Of a DNA stretch of 64,000 nucleotides, positions 1 through 8,737 are shown piece by piece. The notes under the pieces were generated by a model. The model was not told the DNA's origin. It did no database searches and saw nothing but the letters and a program-made list of their open reading frames with translations. The translations under genes and the position numbers were made by a program. The first letter of the stretch is position 1, and the number at the start of each line of letters is the position of its first letter. The stretch covers positions 2,080,001 through 2,144,000 of the forward strand of contig NZ_LT629752.1 of assembly GCF_900105145.1 (NCBI RefSeq). The letters run 5' to 3'. The DNA is from Polaribacter sp. KT25b (GTDB lineage: Bacteria; Bacteroidota; Bacteroidia; Flavobacteriales; Flavobacteriaceae).

Positions 1-74
1 GAAAAAGCTGGAACTAATAATACATCATCGTATGTTAAGCCTTCTCCTAAAATTTTGTTGTTGTGTGCTATCAT
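1..74 (-). CDS. guaB: IMP dehydrogenase, N-terminal fragment (runs off the window)
   Basis: Only the first 24 codons are inside the window, read leftward from the ATG at 74-72. The translation contains NKILGEGLTYDDVLLVPAF, the conserved start of IMP dehydrogenase in Bacteroidetes, where TYDDVLLVPA is a family hallmark. The enzyme oxidises IMP to XMP with NAD in guanine nucleotide synthesis in the cytoplasm. The rest of the gene lies left of the window, so completeness cannot be judged. The family call rests on this short but distinctive stretch. Confidence 0.85.
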   Translation of the reverse strand, partial: MIAHNNKILGEGLTYDDVLLVPAF

Positions 75-243
75 GTCGCAATTAAGGTATAATTGCGTGC
101 AAATTTACAACTTATTAATGAATTAAATGCTAATAATTCTATCTCTTATTATATCTCAGTATTAATTAAAGATTAAATTTTACCTCATACGTAAATGATA
201 TTCATAAAGTCACGTACCTTATTTTTATTTGTTCTAAATAAAA

Positions 244-274
244 TTTGCATAAGTGATAATACTTTATATATTTG
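244..274 (+). promoter_or_regulatory. Bacteroidetes-type promoter of the imelysin operon
   Basis: TTTG at 244-247 is followed after 19 bp by TATATTTG at 267-274, matching the Bacteroidetes -33/-7 consensus (TTTG and TAnnTTTG). This predicts a leader of about 35 nt before the ATG at 315. The palindrome ATGATATTCAT lies about 40 bp upstream at 194-204 and could be an operator, but nothing links it to a named regulator. Confidence 0.65.
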
Positions 275-314
275 CCATTGAAAAACAATATTATTTTTAA
301 TCAATCTAAATAAA

Positions 315-1484
315 ATGAATTTAAAATTATCCAAATTAATATTTGCAATTGGAATTACAACTATACTTTCTTGTACAAGCGAAAGTGAACCAATACCAGA
401 AATTACAATTGAAAAATCTTCTGTTCTAGATAACTATGCTACAATTGTTTTTGCAAATTATTCAGACGCAAAAACAGATGCAGAAAGTTTACAAACAGCA
501 ATTAATGTTTTTGTTACAACACCTACAGAAGCAAACTTTACAGCAGCAAAAGATGCTTGGTTAAATGCTAGAGAATCTTATGGACAAACAGAAGCGTTTC
601 GTTTTGCAAGTGGCCCAATTGATGACACTGATGGACCTGAAGGTTTATTAAATGCTTGGCCTTTGGATGAAAATTATGTAGATTATGTTGTTGGAGAAGC
701 AAACTCAGGAATCATTAATAATCTTGTTGATTATCCAACAATAGATAAAGCAACTTTAGAAAGTTTAAATGAAGTTGGTAGCGAAACAAATATTAGTGTT
801 GGTTACCATGCAATTGAGTTTCTTTTATGGGGACAAGATACAACTGTACCTTCAGAAAAATTAGCAGGACAAAGACCTTATACAGATTTTGTTGATGGCG
901 GAACTGCTGATAATCAAGATAGAAGAAGAGATTATTTAGCAGCTTGTGCAGATTTATTAATAGATCATTTACAATTAATGATTACTGAATGGCAAGTTGG
1001 TGGTGCTTATAGAACAACTTTTTTAGCGTTGGATGAAGATACTGCTATCAAAAATATTTTAACAGCTTTGGCTACTTTATCAAAATCTGAATTAGGTGGA
1101 GAAAGAATATTTGTAGCTTATGACAATCAAGATCAAGAAGATGAGCATTCTTGTTTTTCTGATAATACACATAGAGATATTCGTTTAAACTTAGCAGGAA
1201 TTGCAAATGTTTATAGAGGTTCTTATGGAAGTATTTCTGGCGATTCTTTAGAGGATTTAATATCAGAAACAAACCCAACTTTAGCAGCAGAAATTACAGC
1301 ACAATTAGTTGCTGCAGAAAATGCAATAGATGCTACTGCTACTCCTTTTGATTTTGCTATTTCTGATACATCAGAAAGACCATTTGTATTAGCTTCTGTA
1401 AATGCTTTACAAGATTTGGGTGATAAATTTGTTGAAGGTGGAAGTGCTTTAGGAATTTCTATTTCTTCTCAATTACCTGATTAA
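315..1484 (+). CDS. Imelysin-family (M75-like) lipoprotein
   Basis: The 389-aa protein begins with a lipoprotein signal ending in TILSC (Cys20), so it is probably anchored in the envelope. Residues 163-168 form the imelysin GxHxxE signature in GYHAIEFLLWGQD. The family includes insulin-cleaving imelysin and the iron-regulated IrpA/EfeO-like proteins; most members are now thought to act in iron handling rather than proteolysis. It is the first gene of a plus-strand operon with a di-heme oxidoreductase, a second imelysin and an HTTM protein. A promoter lies just upstream at 244-274. The substrate is not shown by the sequence; an iron-binding role is inferred from family and context. Confidence 0.9.
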   Translation: MNLKLSKLIFAIGITTILSCTSESEPIPEITIEKSSVLDNYATIVFANYSDAKTDAESLQTAINVFVTTPTEANFTAAKDAWLNARESYGQTEAFRFASGPIDDTDGPEGLLNAWPLDENYVDYVVGEANSGIINNLVDYPTIDKATLESLNEVGSETNISVGYHAIEFLLWGQDTTVPSEKLAGQRPYTDFVDGGTADNQDRRRDYLAACADLLIDHLQLMITEWQVGGAYRTTFLALDEDTAIKNILTALATLSKSELGGERIFVAYDNQDQEDEHSCFSDNTHRDIRLNLAGIANVYRGSYGSISGDSLEDLISETNPTLAAEITAQLVAAENAIDATATPFDFAISDTSERPFVLASVNALQDLGDKFVEGGSALGISISSQLPD

Positions 1485-1555
1485 TTTATAAAATTTTTAA
1501 TTATTTTGTCAGAATTTCAATTTTTATTGGAATTCTGACTTTTGTATTACATACT

Positions 1556-2953
1556 ATGACTAATAAAACAAAACCATTTTTAATACTACTAATCTTAATT
1601 ATGATTAGTTGTTCTAATAATGAAGAAATTTATATTCCTTTAGTTGCTGAAGAAAATGAAGCTTTTTCTGGTGGAGAAACTACCATTTTTGATGTTTCTG
1701 TAAATGCATTTGGATTTCAAGCACCTAATTTAGTAGGAGATAATTCGTTGTTTTTCTTTACAGGAAACTCTTTATTTAATCAGAATTGGGTAACTGCGCC
1801 AGCATCTACAACTGCAAGAGATGGATTAGGTCCATTTTTTAATGCGAGAGCTTGTTCTACTTGTCACTTTAAAGACGGAAGAGGAAAAGCTCCTGAATCT
1901 ATTGGAGATTTAAATCATGGTTTATTATTAAGGTTAAGTATTCCTGGTACAGATTTAAATGGAGGCAATAAACCAGATCCAATTTATGGAGGTCAATTAC
2001 AAGATCAATCTGTAACAAATACAACTACAGAAGCATCTTTTTCAATTTCATATTCAGATAAAATTGTTAATTATTCTGATGGAACTTCTGTAACTTTAAG
2101 AAATCCTGAATATATTATTAATGATTTAGCGTATGGAAATTTAGCTAGTAACTTACAAGTTTCGCCAAGAGTTGCACAACAAATGGTTGGTTTGGGCTTA
2201 TTAGAAGCCGTTACAGAAAATACTTTATTAAGTTTTGCTGATGAATTTGACACTGATAATGACGGAGTTTCTGGAAGACCAAATTATGTTTGGAACATAG
2301 AAACACAATCTACAACTATTGGACGTTTTGGATGGAAAGCAAATCAGCCAACTATAAAACAACAAATTTCTGCTGCTTTTGCTGGTGATTTAGGCATTAC
2401 TTCTACTTTATTTCCTGATGAAAATTGTCCTGAAGGAGTTGACTGTTCTAGTTTTGCTAATGGAGGATCTCCAGAAATTTCTGATGAAAATATTGGTAAA
2501 GTAACTTTATATTCAAGCACACTTGCTGTTCCTGGACGAAGAGATTATGATGAAATAAACATTTTAGAAGGAAAAAAATTATTTATTGATAGTAAATGTA
2601 CTTCTTGTCATATTGCAAAAATGACAACGGGTTCTCATGAAATTCCTGCGTTAGAAAATCAAACAATTAGACCTTATACAGATTTATTATTACATGATAT
2701 GGGTGTTGATTTGGCTGATAATACGCCAGATTTTAAAGCAACAGGAACTGAATGGAGAACGCCTCCATTATGGGGAATTGGTTTAATTGAAACTGTAAAT
2801 GGCCACACAAATTTATTACATGATGGACGTGCAAGAACTATTGAAGAAGCTATTTTATGGCATGGTGGAGAAGCAGAAAATTCTAAAAATATATTCGTCA
2901 ATTTAACATCAGAAGAAAGAACAAAAATCATCGACTTTATTAAAACTCTATAA
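1556..2953 (+). CDS. Di-heme oxidoreductase (DUF1111 / DHOR family) lipoprotein
   Basis: The 465-aa protein has a lipoprotein signal ending in IMISC (Cys19). Two c-type heme sites are visible: CSTCH at about residues 100-104 and CTSCH at about 348-352. The arrangement matches the DUF1111 thiol oxidoreductase / di-heme oxidoreductase family, distantly related to di-heme peroxidases. It should lie outside the cytoplasmic membrane because c-type heme attachment is extracytoplasmic. DUF1111 genes are commonly found between two imelysin genes, as here. The stop overlaps the next start by one base (TAATG at 2951-2955), so translation of the two is probably coupled. The electron donor and acceptor are unknown. 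Confidence 0.9.
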   Translation: MTNKTKPFLILLILIMISCSNNEEIYIPLVAEENEAFSGGETTIFDVSVNAFGFQAPNLVGDNSLFFFTGNSLFNQNWVTAPASTTARDGLGPFFNARACSTCHFKDGRGKAPESIGDLNHGLLLRLSIPGTDLNGGNKPDPIYGGQLQDQSVTNTTTEASFSISYSDKIVNYSDGTSVTLRNPEYIINDLAYGNLASNLQVSPRVAQQMVGLGLLEAVTENTLLSFADEFDTDNDGVSGRPNYVWNIETQSTTIGRFGWKANQPTIKQQISAAFAGDLGITSTLFPDENCPEGVDCSSFANGGSPEISDENIGKVTLYSSTLAVPGRRDYDEINILEGKKLFIDSKCTSCHIAKMTTGSHEIPALENQTIRPYTDLLLHDMGVDLADNTPDFKATGTEWRTPPLWGIGLIETVNGHTNLLHDGRARTIEEAILWHGGEAENSKNIFVNLTSEERTKIIDFIKTL

Positions 2954-4080
2954 TGAAATCTCAAATCAGAAAAAAACTTTTTTTTATACTTCCATTAAGT
3001 ATTCTAGCTTCGTTGCTAATTTTTATCAGTTGTAATACAGACGGAATTACAGAATCTGAATATCAAATTCAATATACAAGAACTGCACAGTTAGAAAATG
3101 TTTATGAGAATGAGATATTAGTTTTATCAAATGAATTTATTCAGCAAACTAGTTTGTTAGAAACAAGTATTCAAGAATTTAAAACGACGCCTACTTTAGT
3201 AAATTTAACGAAAACTCAAGCAAGTTGGCTTGCCACTTTAAAAGTTTGGAAACAATTAGAATTGTATAATTTAGGCGCTGTAGAAAATAGTTTTATCCAT
3301 TTTGAAATTAATAGGTGGCCAACAAATTCAGAAACTATCAATGAACATATTAATGGAACTGAAACTATTAATGAAGCTTTTATTGCATCCAAAGGTTCTT
3401 CTGCCAAAGGAATTTCTGCTTTAGAATATCTACTTTTTTCATCCGAAGAAAACCAAGAAATCTTAAATTCTTTTACAACTGAATTAAATTTTGAAAGAAG
3501 ATTAGATTATTTATTGTCTTTATCTAATAATTTAAAAACAAAAGCGAATGCTCTTTTAAGTCTTTGGGAAAATGATAAATCAGACTTTATTTCATCTGTA
3601 GAAAACGGAATTAGCGGAAGTCAAAACCAATTAACAAATGCAATGATTACTTTAATTGAAGAAGTAATTATTAGTAAATTAGGAAATCCTTTAGGAAATA
3701 ATACTGGTGGAATTATCAATCTTGATGATTTAGAAGCTTCGAGAAGTATAACATCTTTGGTAATTATTCAAGAACATTTAAACGCTTTAAAAAGATGCTA
3801 TAATGGCGATTTTTTAGAAAATGAAATCAATTGGGGATATGACAACTATTTGGGTTTAATTGAAAGAGATGATTTGGATTTAAGCATTATTGAAGCTTTT
3901 AATAATTGTCAAACAAAAATTGATGCAATTCATAATCCTTTAACTATAGAATTGATTAATAATCCTGAAAACGTAGAAAATTTACAAGATGCTTTTAGAG
4001 ATTTATTAGTACTTATTAAAGTAGATATGTCTAACGCAATTGGTACAACAGTTACCATAAATGACAATGATGGGGATTAA
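2953..4080 (+). CDS. Second imelysin-family lipoprotein, GxHxxE histidine replaced
   Basis: The 375-aa protein has a lipoprotein signal ending in FISC (Cys27). It is a diverged imelysin-like protein: the segment KGISALEYLLFSSEE aligns with the GxHxxE region of the upstream paralogue (GYHAIEFLLWGQD), but the His position is Ser. The metal site at that position is therefore altered, although the Glu and hydrophobic context are kept. Two dissimilar imelysins flanking a DUF1111 gene is a recurrent arrangement, which argues for a division of labour rather than decay. It overlaps the previous gene by 1 bp and the next by about 20 bp. Confidence 0.82.
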   Translation: MKSQIRKKLFFILPLSILASLLIFISCNTDGITESEYQIQYTRTAQLENVYENEILVLSNEFIQQTSLLETSIQEFKTTPTLVNLTKTQASWLATLKVWKQLELYNLGAVENSFIHFEINRWPTNSETINEHINGTETINEAFIASKGSSAKGISALEYLLFSSEENQEILNSFTTELNFERRLDYLLSLSNNLKTKANALLSLWENDKSDFISSVENGISGSQNQLTNAMITLIEEVIISKLGNPLGNNTGGIINLDDLEASRSITSLVIIQEHLNALKRCYNGDFLENEINWGYDNYLGLIERDDLDLSIIEAFNNCQTKIDAIHNPLTIELINNPENVENLQDAFRDLLVLIKVDMSNAIGTTVTINDNDGD

Positions 4081-5407
4081 AAAAATTACTTCTTATCTAC
4101 TAAAAGAAACATCCATATTACCACTTGCCATTTTTAGAATGGCATTTGGTTTTTTAATGTGTTTCTCAATGTTTCGTTTTATATTTAATGGTTGGATTGA
4201 AAAATGCTATACAAATCCTGAGTTTCATTTTACCTATCAATTCTTTGATTGGATTCAACCTCTTGATGTAAATGAAATGTATATTGTTGTAATTATTTGT
4301 GCATTATCTGCCTTATTAATTGGGTTAGGTTTTTTGTATAGAATTGCAACAATACTATTTTTTATCTCCTTTACATATTTAGAATTGATAGAAAAATCTT
4401 GGTATTTAAATCACTATTATTTTGTTTCTCTAGTCGCTTTTTTATTGATTTTAGTGCCTGCAAACAAAAACTATTCTGTTGAAACAAAAATCTTTAAAAA
4501 TTTAAAATTAAATTATGTACATAATTGGACGATTCTAATTTTTAAACTGCAACTGTGCGTTGTTTATTTATTTGGCGGAATTGCTAAAATAAAATCTGAT
4601 TGGTTACTAAATGCACAACCTTTAAAAATTTGGCTAAAAGCAAAAACAGATGTTCCTTTAATTGGTTGGTTATTTGAATATGATATAACTCCTTACCTAT
4701 TTAGTTGGAGTGGAATGCTGTACGATTTAACAATTCCTTTTTTACTTTTTATCAGAAAAACAAGACCAATTGCGTATATTTTTGTGGTTGTTTTTCATGT
4801 ATTGACATACGTTTTATTTAATATCGGTATGTTTCCTTGGTTGATGATTTTTGGCAGTTTGGTTTTTATTACACATCAAGAATGGAACACAATTTTAGGT
4901 TATTTAGGAAAAAAAATAAATTTAGAAGAAGATAAAAAAGAAAATAATAGTTTTAAAACGAATAAGATTGTACTTGCTTTTCTAGCTGCATTCTTTGCAT
5001 TTCAATTTTTATTTCCTTTAAGATATCATCTTTTAACAAACAATGTTTTATGGACAGAAAACGGGCTTCGTTTTGCTTGGCACGTAATGATTATGGAAAA
5101 AAATGGATTTGCAGAATTTACTGTATTTGATAAAAAAACGAGCAAACGTTGGGTTGAGTATCCTAAAAACCATTTAACAACAACTCAAGAAAAGCAAATG
5201 AGTTTTCAGCCAGATATGATTTGGCAATATGCGCAATTTCTAAAGGATAAATATGCAAAGAAAGGCATTACTGATGTTGCTATTTTTGTAGATTCTAGAG
5301 TTTCTTTAAACGGGCGAGTTTCTCAAAAATTTATAAATCCGAAGAAAGATTTACTAGAAATAAAAGATGTTGATGCAATTTATAAAGCTGTTTTAAAGCT
5401 TAATTAG
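4061..5407 (+). CDS. HTTM-domain multipass membrane protein
   Basis: The 448-aa protein has many hydrophobic helices and the HTTM / vitamin K-dependent gamma-carboxylase-like pattern. Examples are the RMAFG motif near the N terminus, the FGGIAKI loop, and a late soluble part with ENGLRFAWHVMIMEKNG. The ORF overlaps the preceding imelysin by about 20 bp; starts at 4061, 4067 or 4070 are possible and the last fits a MGIKK N terminus. The reaction of this subgroup is not established. Its place as fourth gene of an imelysin/DUF1111 operon, where proteobacterial versions often have DUF1513, suggests a role linked to the same process. It converges with and slightly overlaps the next gene. Confidence 0.8.
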   Translation: MTMMGIKKITSYLLKETSILPLAIFRMAFGFLMCFSMFRFIFNGWIEKCYTNPEFHFTYQFFDWIQPLDVNEMYIVVIICALSALLIGLGFLYRIATILFFISFTYLELIEKSWYLNHYYFVSLVAFLLILVPANKNYSVETKIFKNLKLNYVHNWTILIFKLQLCVVYLFGGIAKIKSDWLLNAQPLKIWLKAKTDVPLIGWLFEYDITPYLFSWSGMLYDLTIPFLLFIRKTRPIAYIFVVVFHVLTYVLFNIGMFPWLMIFGSLVFITHQEWNTILGYLGKKINLEEDKKENNSFKTNKIVLAFLAAFFAFQFLFPLRYHLLTNNVLWTENGLRFAWHVMIMEKNGFAEFTVFDKKTSKRWVEYPKNHLTTTQEKQMSFQPDMIWQYAQFLKDKYAKKGITDVAIFVDSRVSLNGRVSQKFINPKKDLLEIKDVDAIYKAVLKLN

Positions 5408-5891
5408 TTTTCTTTAAAGCTTGCTTTAAAATGATAAAAATTGATGCTGTATATGTTGCTGTCATAAAGAAACCAGAAATCATAATTACATACTTCATAA
5501 AGTATAAATCTTTCCATAATAAGTAAATTCCTCCAAAAGTAAAAATAAGAGAAAAGAAAGGTTCTATCATTAAAAAAAGTTTCAACTTCTGAGAAATATC
5601 TGTTGTTGATAGCAGTAAAGAAATAATAAAGAAAATTACTGAAAGTGATAAAATATGACTGTGAACTGTTGTCATAATTTCTCCTTCAGATTTCTTAAAC
5701 ATCATTTTTGTGGCACTTTCATCTTCTTCATTTCCTAAATAGCGATGCTCAATTCCTGTAGGATTTGCGTTAGTTGTTGATCTTACAAAAGAAATTCCGC
5801 TATAAAAACCAATACTTAACGTACAAACAAAAGCAACAATAAGTAGTTTTATTTCTTTTGGAAATTGAAAAATAAGTCCCTTTAAAACCAT
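5400..5891 (-). CDS. Four-helix membrane protein of unknown function, linked to FMN-binding protein
   Basis: The 163-aa protein has four predicted membrane helices (about residues 13-33, 78-98, 104-124, 132-155). An exposed loop after helix 1 contains GIEHRYLG, and helix 2 starts with VHSHILSLS. The paired histidines next to a membrane helix could bind heme or metal, but this is inference. I do not recognise a named family. Its start overlaps the FMN-binding gene stop by 1 bp, so the two are probably co-translated, following the porin gene upstream. The 3' end overlaps the HTTM gene convergently by 8 bp. Confidence 0.75.
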   Translation of the reverse strand: MVLKGLIFQFPKEIKLLIVAFVCTLSIGFYSGISFVRSTTNANPTGIEHRYLGNEEDESATKMMFKKSEGEIMTTVHSHILSLSVIFFIISLLLSTTDISQKLKLFLMIEPFFSLIFTFGGIYLLWKDLYFMKYVIMISGFFMTATYTASIFIILKQALKKTN

Positions 5892-6427
5892 TATAAAACC
5901 TTATTAATATGTAAGATATTTAAATCTAATAAGAACGAATTTACAGCTTTTGTCATAGAAAGTGCAGAAATTGTTGCTCCAGAAATTGGAATAATATCTT
6001 TTCTATATTTTAATTTATCAGCAGAAGATTTTCCTGTAAATTGGTTTAACCAACGTTTACTTCCAATTTCACCACCATAATCTTCTCTGTAAACTAATAC
6101 TTTTGTTTTAGCAATAATTAGATTCTTATCTAACAAGATTAAATAATCAAATTCGTCAGTTTTACTGGGCGATTTATCAACAAAAGCATAACCAATTAAT
6201 TTTGAGTTACTTTCAATTTTAAATAGATTGTCGTTACCAATTTTTTTAGGCAATTTATCATTTATAGAATCTTCAATTTTAACTAGCTTTAATTGAAAAT
6301 CTTTGATATCAAAAACACTTTTTATTTCCTTATTTACTTTCTTTAAAAGTTTATCCGGCAATGAAAAAGAAACCAACATAAAGCTTATGGCTATTATGGA
6401 TAAAGAAAAAAATCTTTTTAAAATCAT
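5891..6427 (-). CDS. FMN-binding domain protein, exported
   Basis: The 178-aa protein has an N-terminal signal/anchor (about residues 8-22) and one FMN_bind domain. The C-terminal ISGATISALSMT matches the SGATxSS-type motif whose Thr carries covalently bound FMN in RnfG/NqrC-like proteins. Covalent flavinylation by an ApbE enzyme would occur outside the cytoplasm; no apbE is in the window. Downstream is a four-helix membrane protein with two His, and upstream a porin, consistent with a small envelope electron-transfer unit. The convergent neighbour operon encodes c-type di-heme and imelysin lipoproteins. The specific substrate is unknown. Confidence 0.82.
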   Translation of the reverse strand: MILKRFFSLSIIAISFMLVSFSLPDKLLKKVNKEIKSVFDIKDFQLKLVKIEDSINDKLPKKIGNDNLFKIESNSKLIGYAFVDKSPSKTDEFDYLILLDKNLIIAKTKVLVYREDYGGEIGSKRWLNQFTGKSSADKLKYRKDIIPISGATISALSMTKAVNSFLLDLNILHINKVL

Positions 6428-6503
6428 CTTGAAAAATAATTAGAATGAATACAAAGAAAAGCAAATTCTAAATTAAATTTACTTTTCCTTATTTACTTTT
6501 ATA

Positions 6504-7691
6504 TTAGAACCAAACTCCGATTCCGAAATTTAATTGATTTATTGTTGCACCACCAATTACAGCATTGTCTTTTAATTGATAATCTCCCTTAATAACTGCT
6601 CCTGATGCAATTTGATAACTTAAACCAAAAGTCCATTCATGTCTGTCAAAACTATTATTTTTAGTTAAGTTACCTTCCACAGATGCATGTGTATCATAAT
6701 CTTCATATCTAACAAAACCAAATAATTGTTGTCTCTTTGTTTGTGGTAATAAATTGTAAGCTGCTTCTACATAATATCCTTGTAAAGCACTTCCTAAATC
6801 GCTACCAGTAGCTATATTATATGCATTAGTATCTGATAAACTTGCGTGTACAAACTGACCTCTAGCGGTAAAACGTTGGTATGCATAACGCGCATCTAAT
6901 CCTATCATAGAAATACCAACATCTGCACCAGAAAGATCTTCAACGTCAGCAGGAGATTGCGTTCTACCTAAATAACCAGATAATCCTAAACGCAATCCAG
7001 GTAATCCATAATAATCAATTTTTGTAGCAAAATTTGCGTTGTTAAATGTAGATTGAATTCCTTTTTGTTTTCCACCTCTTAAACCAGCTCTTCCGCCAAT
7101 TAATCCTGCAGTAATAGTACCTGCTTCATTAGATTCTACTGATTTAAAACCGTTAAAAATATAGGCTTGATAACGTAAAGAAGCTTCATTATATCTTCCA
7201 GAAACTCCAATTCCCATTTCTCGCCAAGTAGTAGGTACAATAGCATTATCCATACTTGGTCTTTCTACACCATTAAAGGTTGTTGGCTCATGGTATTCAT
7301 TTACAATTCCCATAGGAATTAACATTAAACCTGCGCGTAAATTTACATTATCATTTAATGAATATTGTAAAAATGCTTGCTCTACAAAAAGTTCATTTAC
7401 ATGTTCAAATTCAACTTCTGTAATAAATTGTGTTCTTTCATCAAATTTATATCCAAAAAAAAGGACTAATCTTTTAACATCTAAAACAGCATTATTATCA
7501 GAAACTTTATTGTAAATCAATTCTCCATAACCACCAACAGAAACTCCTTTTGTATTTATATTACCATTTAAAATACGCTGTGCACCATTTATTTGGTTTT
7601 TAGGATTGTTTATAGAATCTTTTTGATTGTTTTGTGCTGCAATACTTATTGTAGAAACAATAGCAATTGCAAAAGTTAAAAGCCTTTTCAT
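6504..7691 (-). CDS. Outer-membrane porin-like beta-barrel protein
   Basis: The 395-aa protein has a cleavable signal peptide (about residues 1-19, ending SIAAQ) and alternating hydrophobic strands ending in FGIGVWF, a typical outer-membrane C terminus. The GYGELIYN start of the barrel and YKFDERTQFITEVEFEH segment resemble phosphate-selective porin O/P-like proteins. It has its own promoter (7742-7772). The FMN-binding gene starts 76 bp downstream on the same strand, so it likely heads that operon. The transported solute is not shown; phosphate is not implied by the context. Confidence 0.78.
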   Translation of the reverse strand: MKRLLTFAIAIVSTISIAAQNNQKDSINNPKNQINGAQRILNGNINTKGVSVGGYGELIYNKVSDNNAVLDVKRLVLFFGYKFDERTQFITEVEFEHVNELFVEQAFLQYSLNDNVNLRAGLMLIPMGIVNEYHEPTTFNGVERPSMDNAIVPTTWREMGIGVSGRYNEASLRYQAYIFNGFKSVESNEAGTITAGLIGGRAGLRGGKQKGIQSTFNNANFATKIDYYGLPGLRLGLSGYLGRTQSPADVEDLSGADVGISMIGLDARYAYQRFTARGQFVHASLSDTNAYNIATGSDLGSALQGYYVEAAYNLLPQTKRQQLFGFVRYEDYDTHASVEGNLTKNNSFDRHEWTFGLSYQIASGAVIKGDYQLKDNAVIGGATINQLNFGIGVWF

Positions 7692-7741
7692 TAATAGTTA
7701 ACTTAATTTAGATTAATTATGAATAGTATTTATTTTGACTG

Positions 7742-7772
7742 CAAATATACATTGTAAAATAAACTACACAAA
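7742..7772 (-). promoter_or_regulatory. Promoter of the porin/FMN-binding operon
   Basis: On the minus strand TTTG (7772-7769), 19 bp, TATATTTG (7749-7742) match the Bacteroidetes promoter consensus exactly. The leader to the ATG at 7691 is about 45 nt. A 9-mer ATTTAGATT occurs in the leader (7706-7714) and upstream of -33 (7778-7786). Confidence 0.7.
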
Positions 7773-7864
7773 TAATTATTTAGATTAAATTTAAATTATA
7801 TAAAGTAAATATAATCACTTTAAACTCTAAAAATTAAAGAGTTAAAATAAAATTCATAAAAAAG

Positions 7865-7898
7865 ATAAAACCAGTAAAATTAAATTTACTGGTTTTAT
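7865..7898 (-). terminator. Rho-independent terminator after the SDR gene
   Basis: A perfect 14-bp inverted repeat (7865-7878 and 7885-7898) with a 6-nt loop lies 42 bp past the SDR stop on the minus strand, and its transcript ends in a run of U (complement of aaaaaag at 7858-7864). It ends the MFS-SDR transcript. Confidence 0.85.
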
Positions 7899-7939
7899 AT
7901 TATTTTAACTTAATAAAATTAATGGTAAAAATTAGAATC

Positions 7940-8704
7940 TTAAATTCCTAATGCCTGACCACCACCAACTTGAATAGTTTCTGCAGTAATAAATGCAGCA
8001 TCTTTACTAGCTAAGAAAGATACAACACCAGCTACATCTTCTGGTTGACCTAATCTACCTAACATAATATTGTTTGCCCAAGAAGCAAAAACTTCTGGCT
8101 TAGTTGCTTTAATTTGAGCATGAAAAGGAGTATCTATTGTACCTGGAGATACAGCATTTACTCTAATACCATATTCTGCTAAATCTTTTGCTAATGCTCT
8201 AGTAATTGCATGAACACCAGCTTTTGAAGTACCATAAATACCAGCACCAGGTCCACCTGCATTCCATCCTGCATTTGATGTATAGTTTATAATTGATGCG
8301 TTATCACTTTTCTTTAAAAAAGGAATTGCTGCTCTTGAAGCAAAAAATGCTGAATCAAGATTTAAAGCCATCACAAACCTGTAAAACTCAGTTGTCATTT
8401 CTTCGAATCTAGATCTACCACCTAAACCACCTGCATTATTAACTAAAACATCAATTTTGCCATATTTTTCACCAATTTTGGTAATATTAGCTGTTACTTC
8501 TTCATCTTTAGTAACATCAAATCCATAATACTCAGCAGTAATACCTTCTGCAGTTAATTCTTTAACTCTTTCAGCACCTGCTTCATCTTCAATACCGTTT
8601 AAAATTACAGTATAACCATCTTTTCCTAATCTTTTTGCTACTGCAAAACCTATTCCTCCTGTAGCACCTGTAATTACAGCTATTTTGTTTTCTAATTTGC
8701 TCAT
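7940..8704 (-). CDS. Short-chain dehydrogenase/reductase, probable DEH reductase of alginate catabolism
   Basis: The 254-aa protein is a classical SDR: the cofactor motif TGATGGIG lies near residues 13-20, NNAG near 89-92, and the catalytic pair YGTSK near 157-161 follows a Ser around residue 142. In the alginate locus the expected reaction is NAD(P)H reduction of 4-deoxy-L-erythro-5-hexoseulose uronate (DEH) to 2-keto-3-deoxygluconate; SDR enzymes with this role are known from alginate-degrading flavobacteria. Substrate assignment comes from context, since the fold alone would also fit FabG-like reductases. It follows the MFS transporter by 33 bp and is followed by a strong terminator. Confidence 0.85.
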   Translation of the reverse strand: MSKLENKIAVITGATGGIGFAVAKRLGKDGYTVILNGIEDEAGAERVKELTAEGITAEYYGFDVTKDEEVTANITKIGEKYGKIDVLVNNAGGLGGRSRFEEMTTEFYRFVMALNLDSAFFASRAAIPFLKKSDNASIINYTSNAGWNAGGPGAGIYGTSKAGVHAITRALAKDLAEYGIRVNAVSPGTIDTPFHAQIKATKPEVFASWANNIMLGRLGQPEDVAGVVSFLASKDAAFITAETIQVGGGQALGI

Positions 8705-8737
8705 GACTTTATTTAATTGTTATAATTATTATTATTT

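Noticed and set aside
195..206. TGATATTCATAA as an FNR box for the imelysin operon
   Set aside because: It has one mismatch in the second half-site and lies 73.5 bp from the last base of the -7 element, unlike the 36.5 bp seen at the three cco-cluster promoters.
1072..1278. Minus-strand ORF of 68 aa inside the first imelysin gene
   Set aside because: It is antisense to a clear conserved gene, with no family signature.
2674..2964. Minus-strand ORF of 96 aa inside the DUF1111 gene
   Set aside because: It is a shadow of the coding strand, with no independent support.
2953..4080. Second imelysin as a pseudogene because the GxHxxE His is missing
   Set aside because: The frame is intact, translation is coupled on both sides, and a diverged second imelysin is a recurring neighbour of DUF1111.
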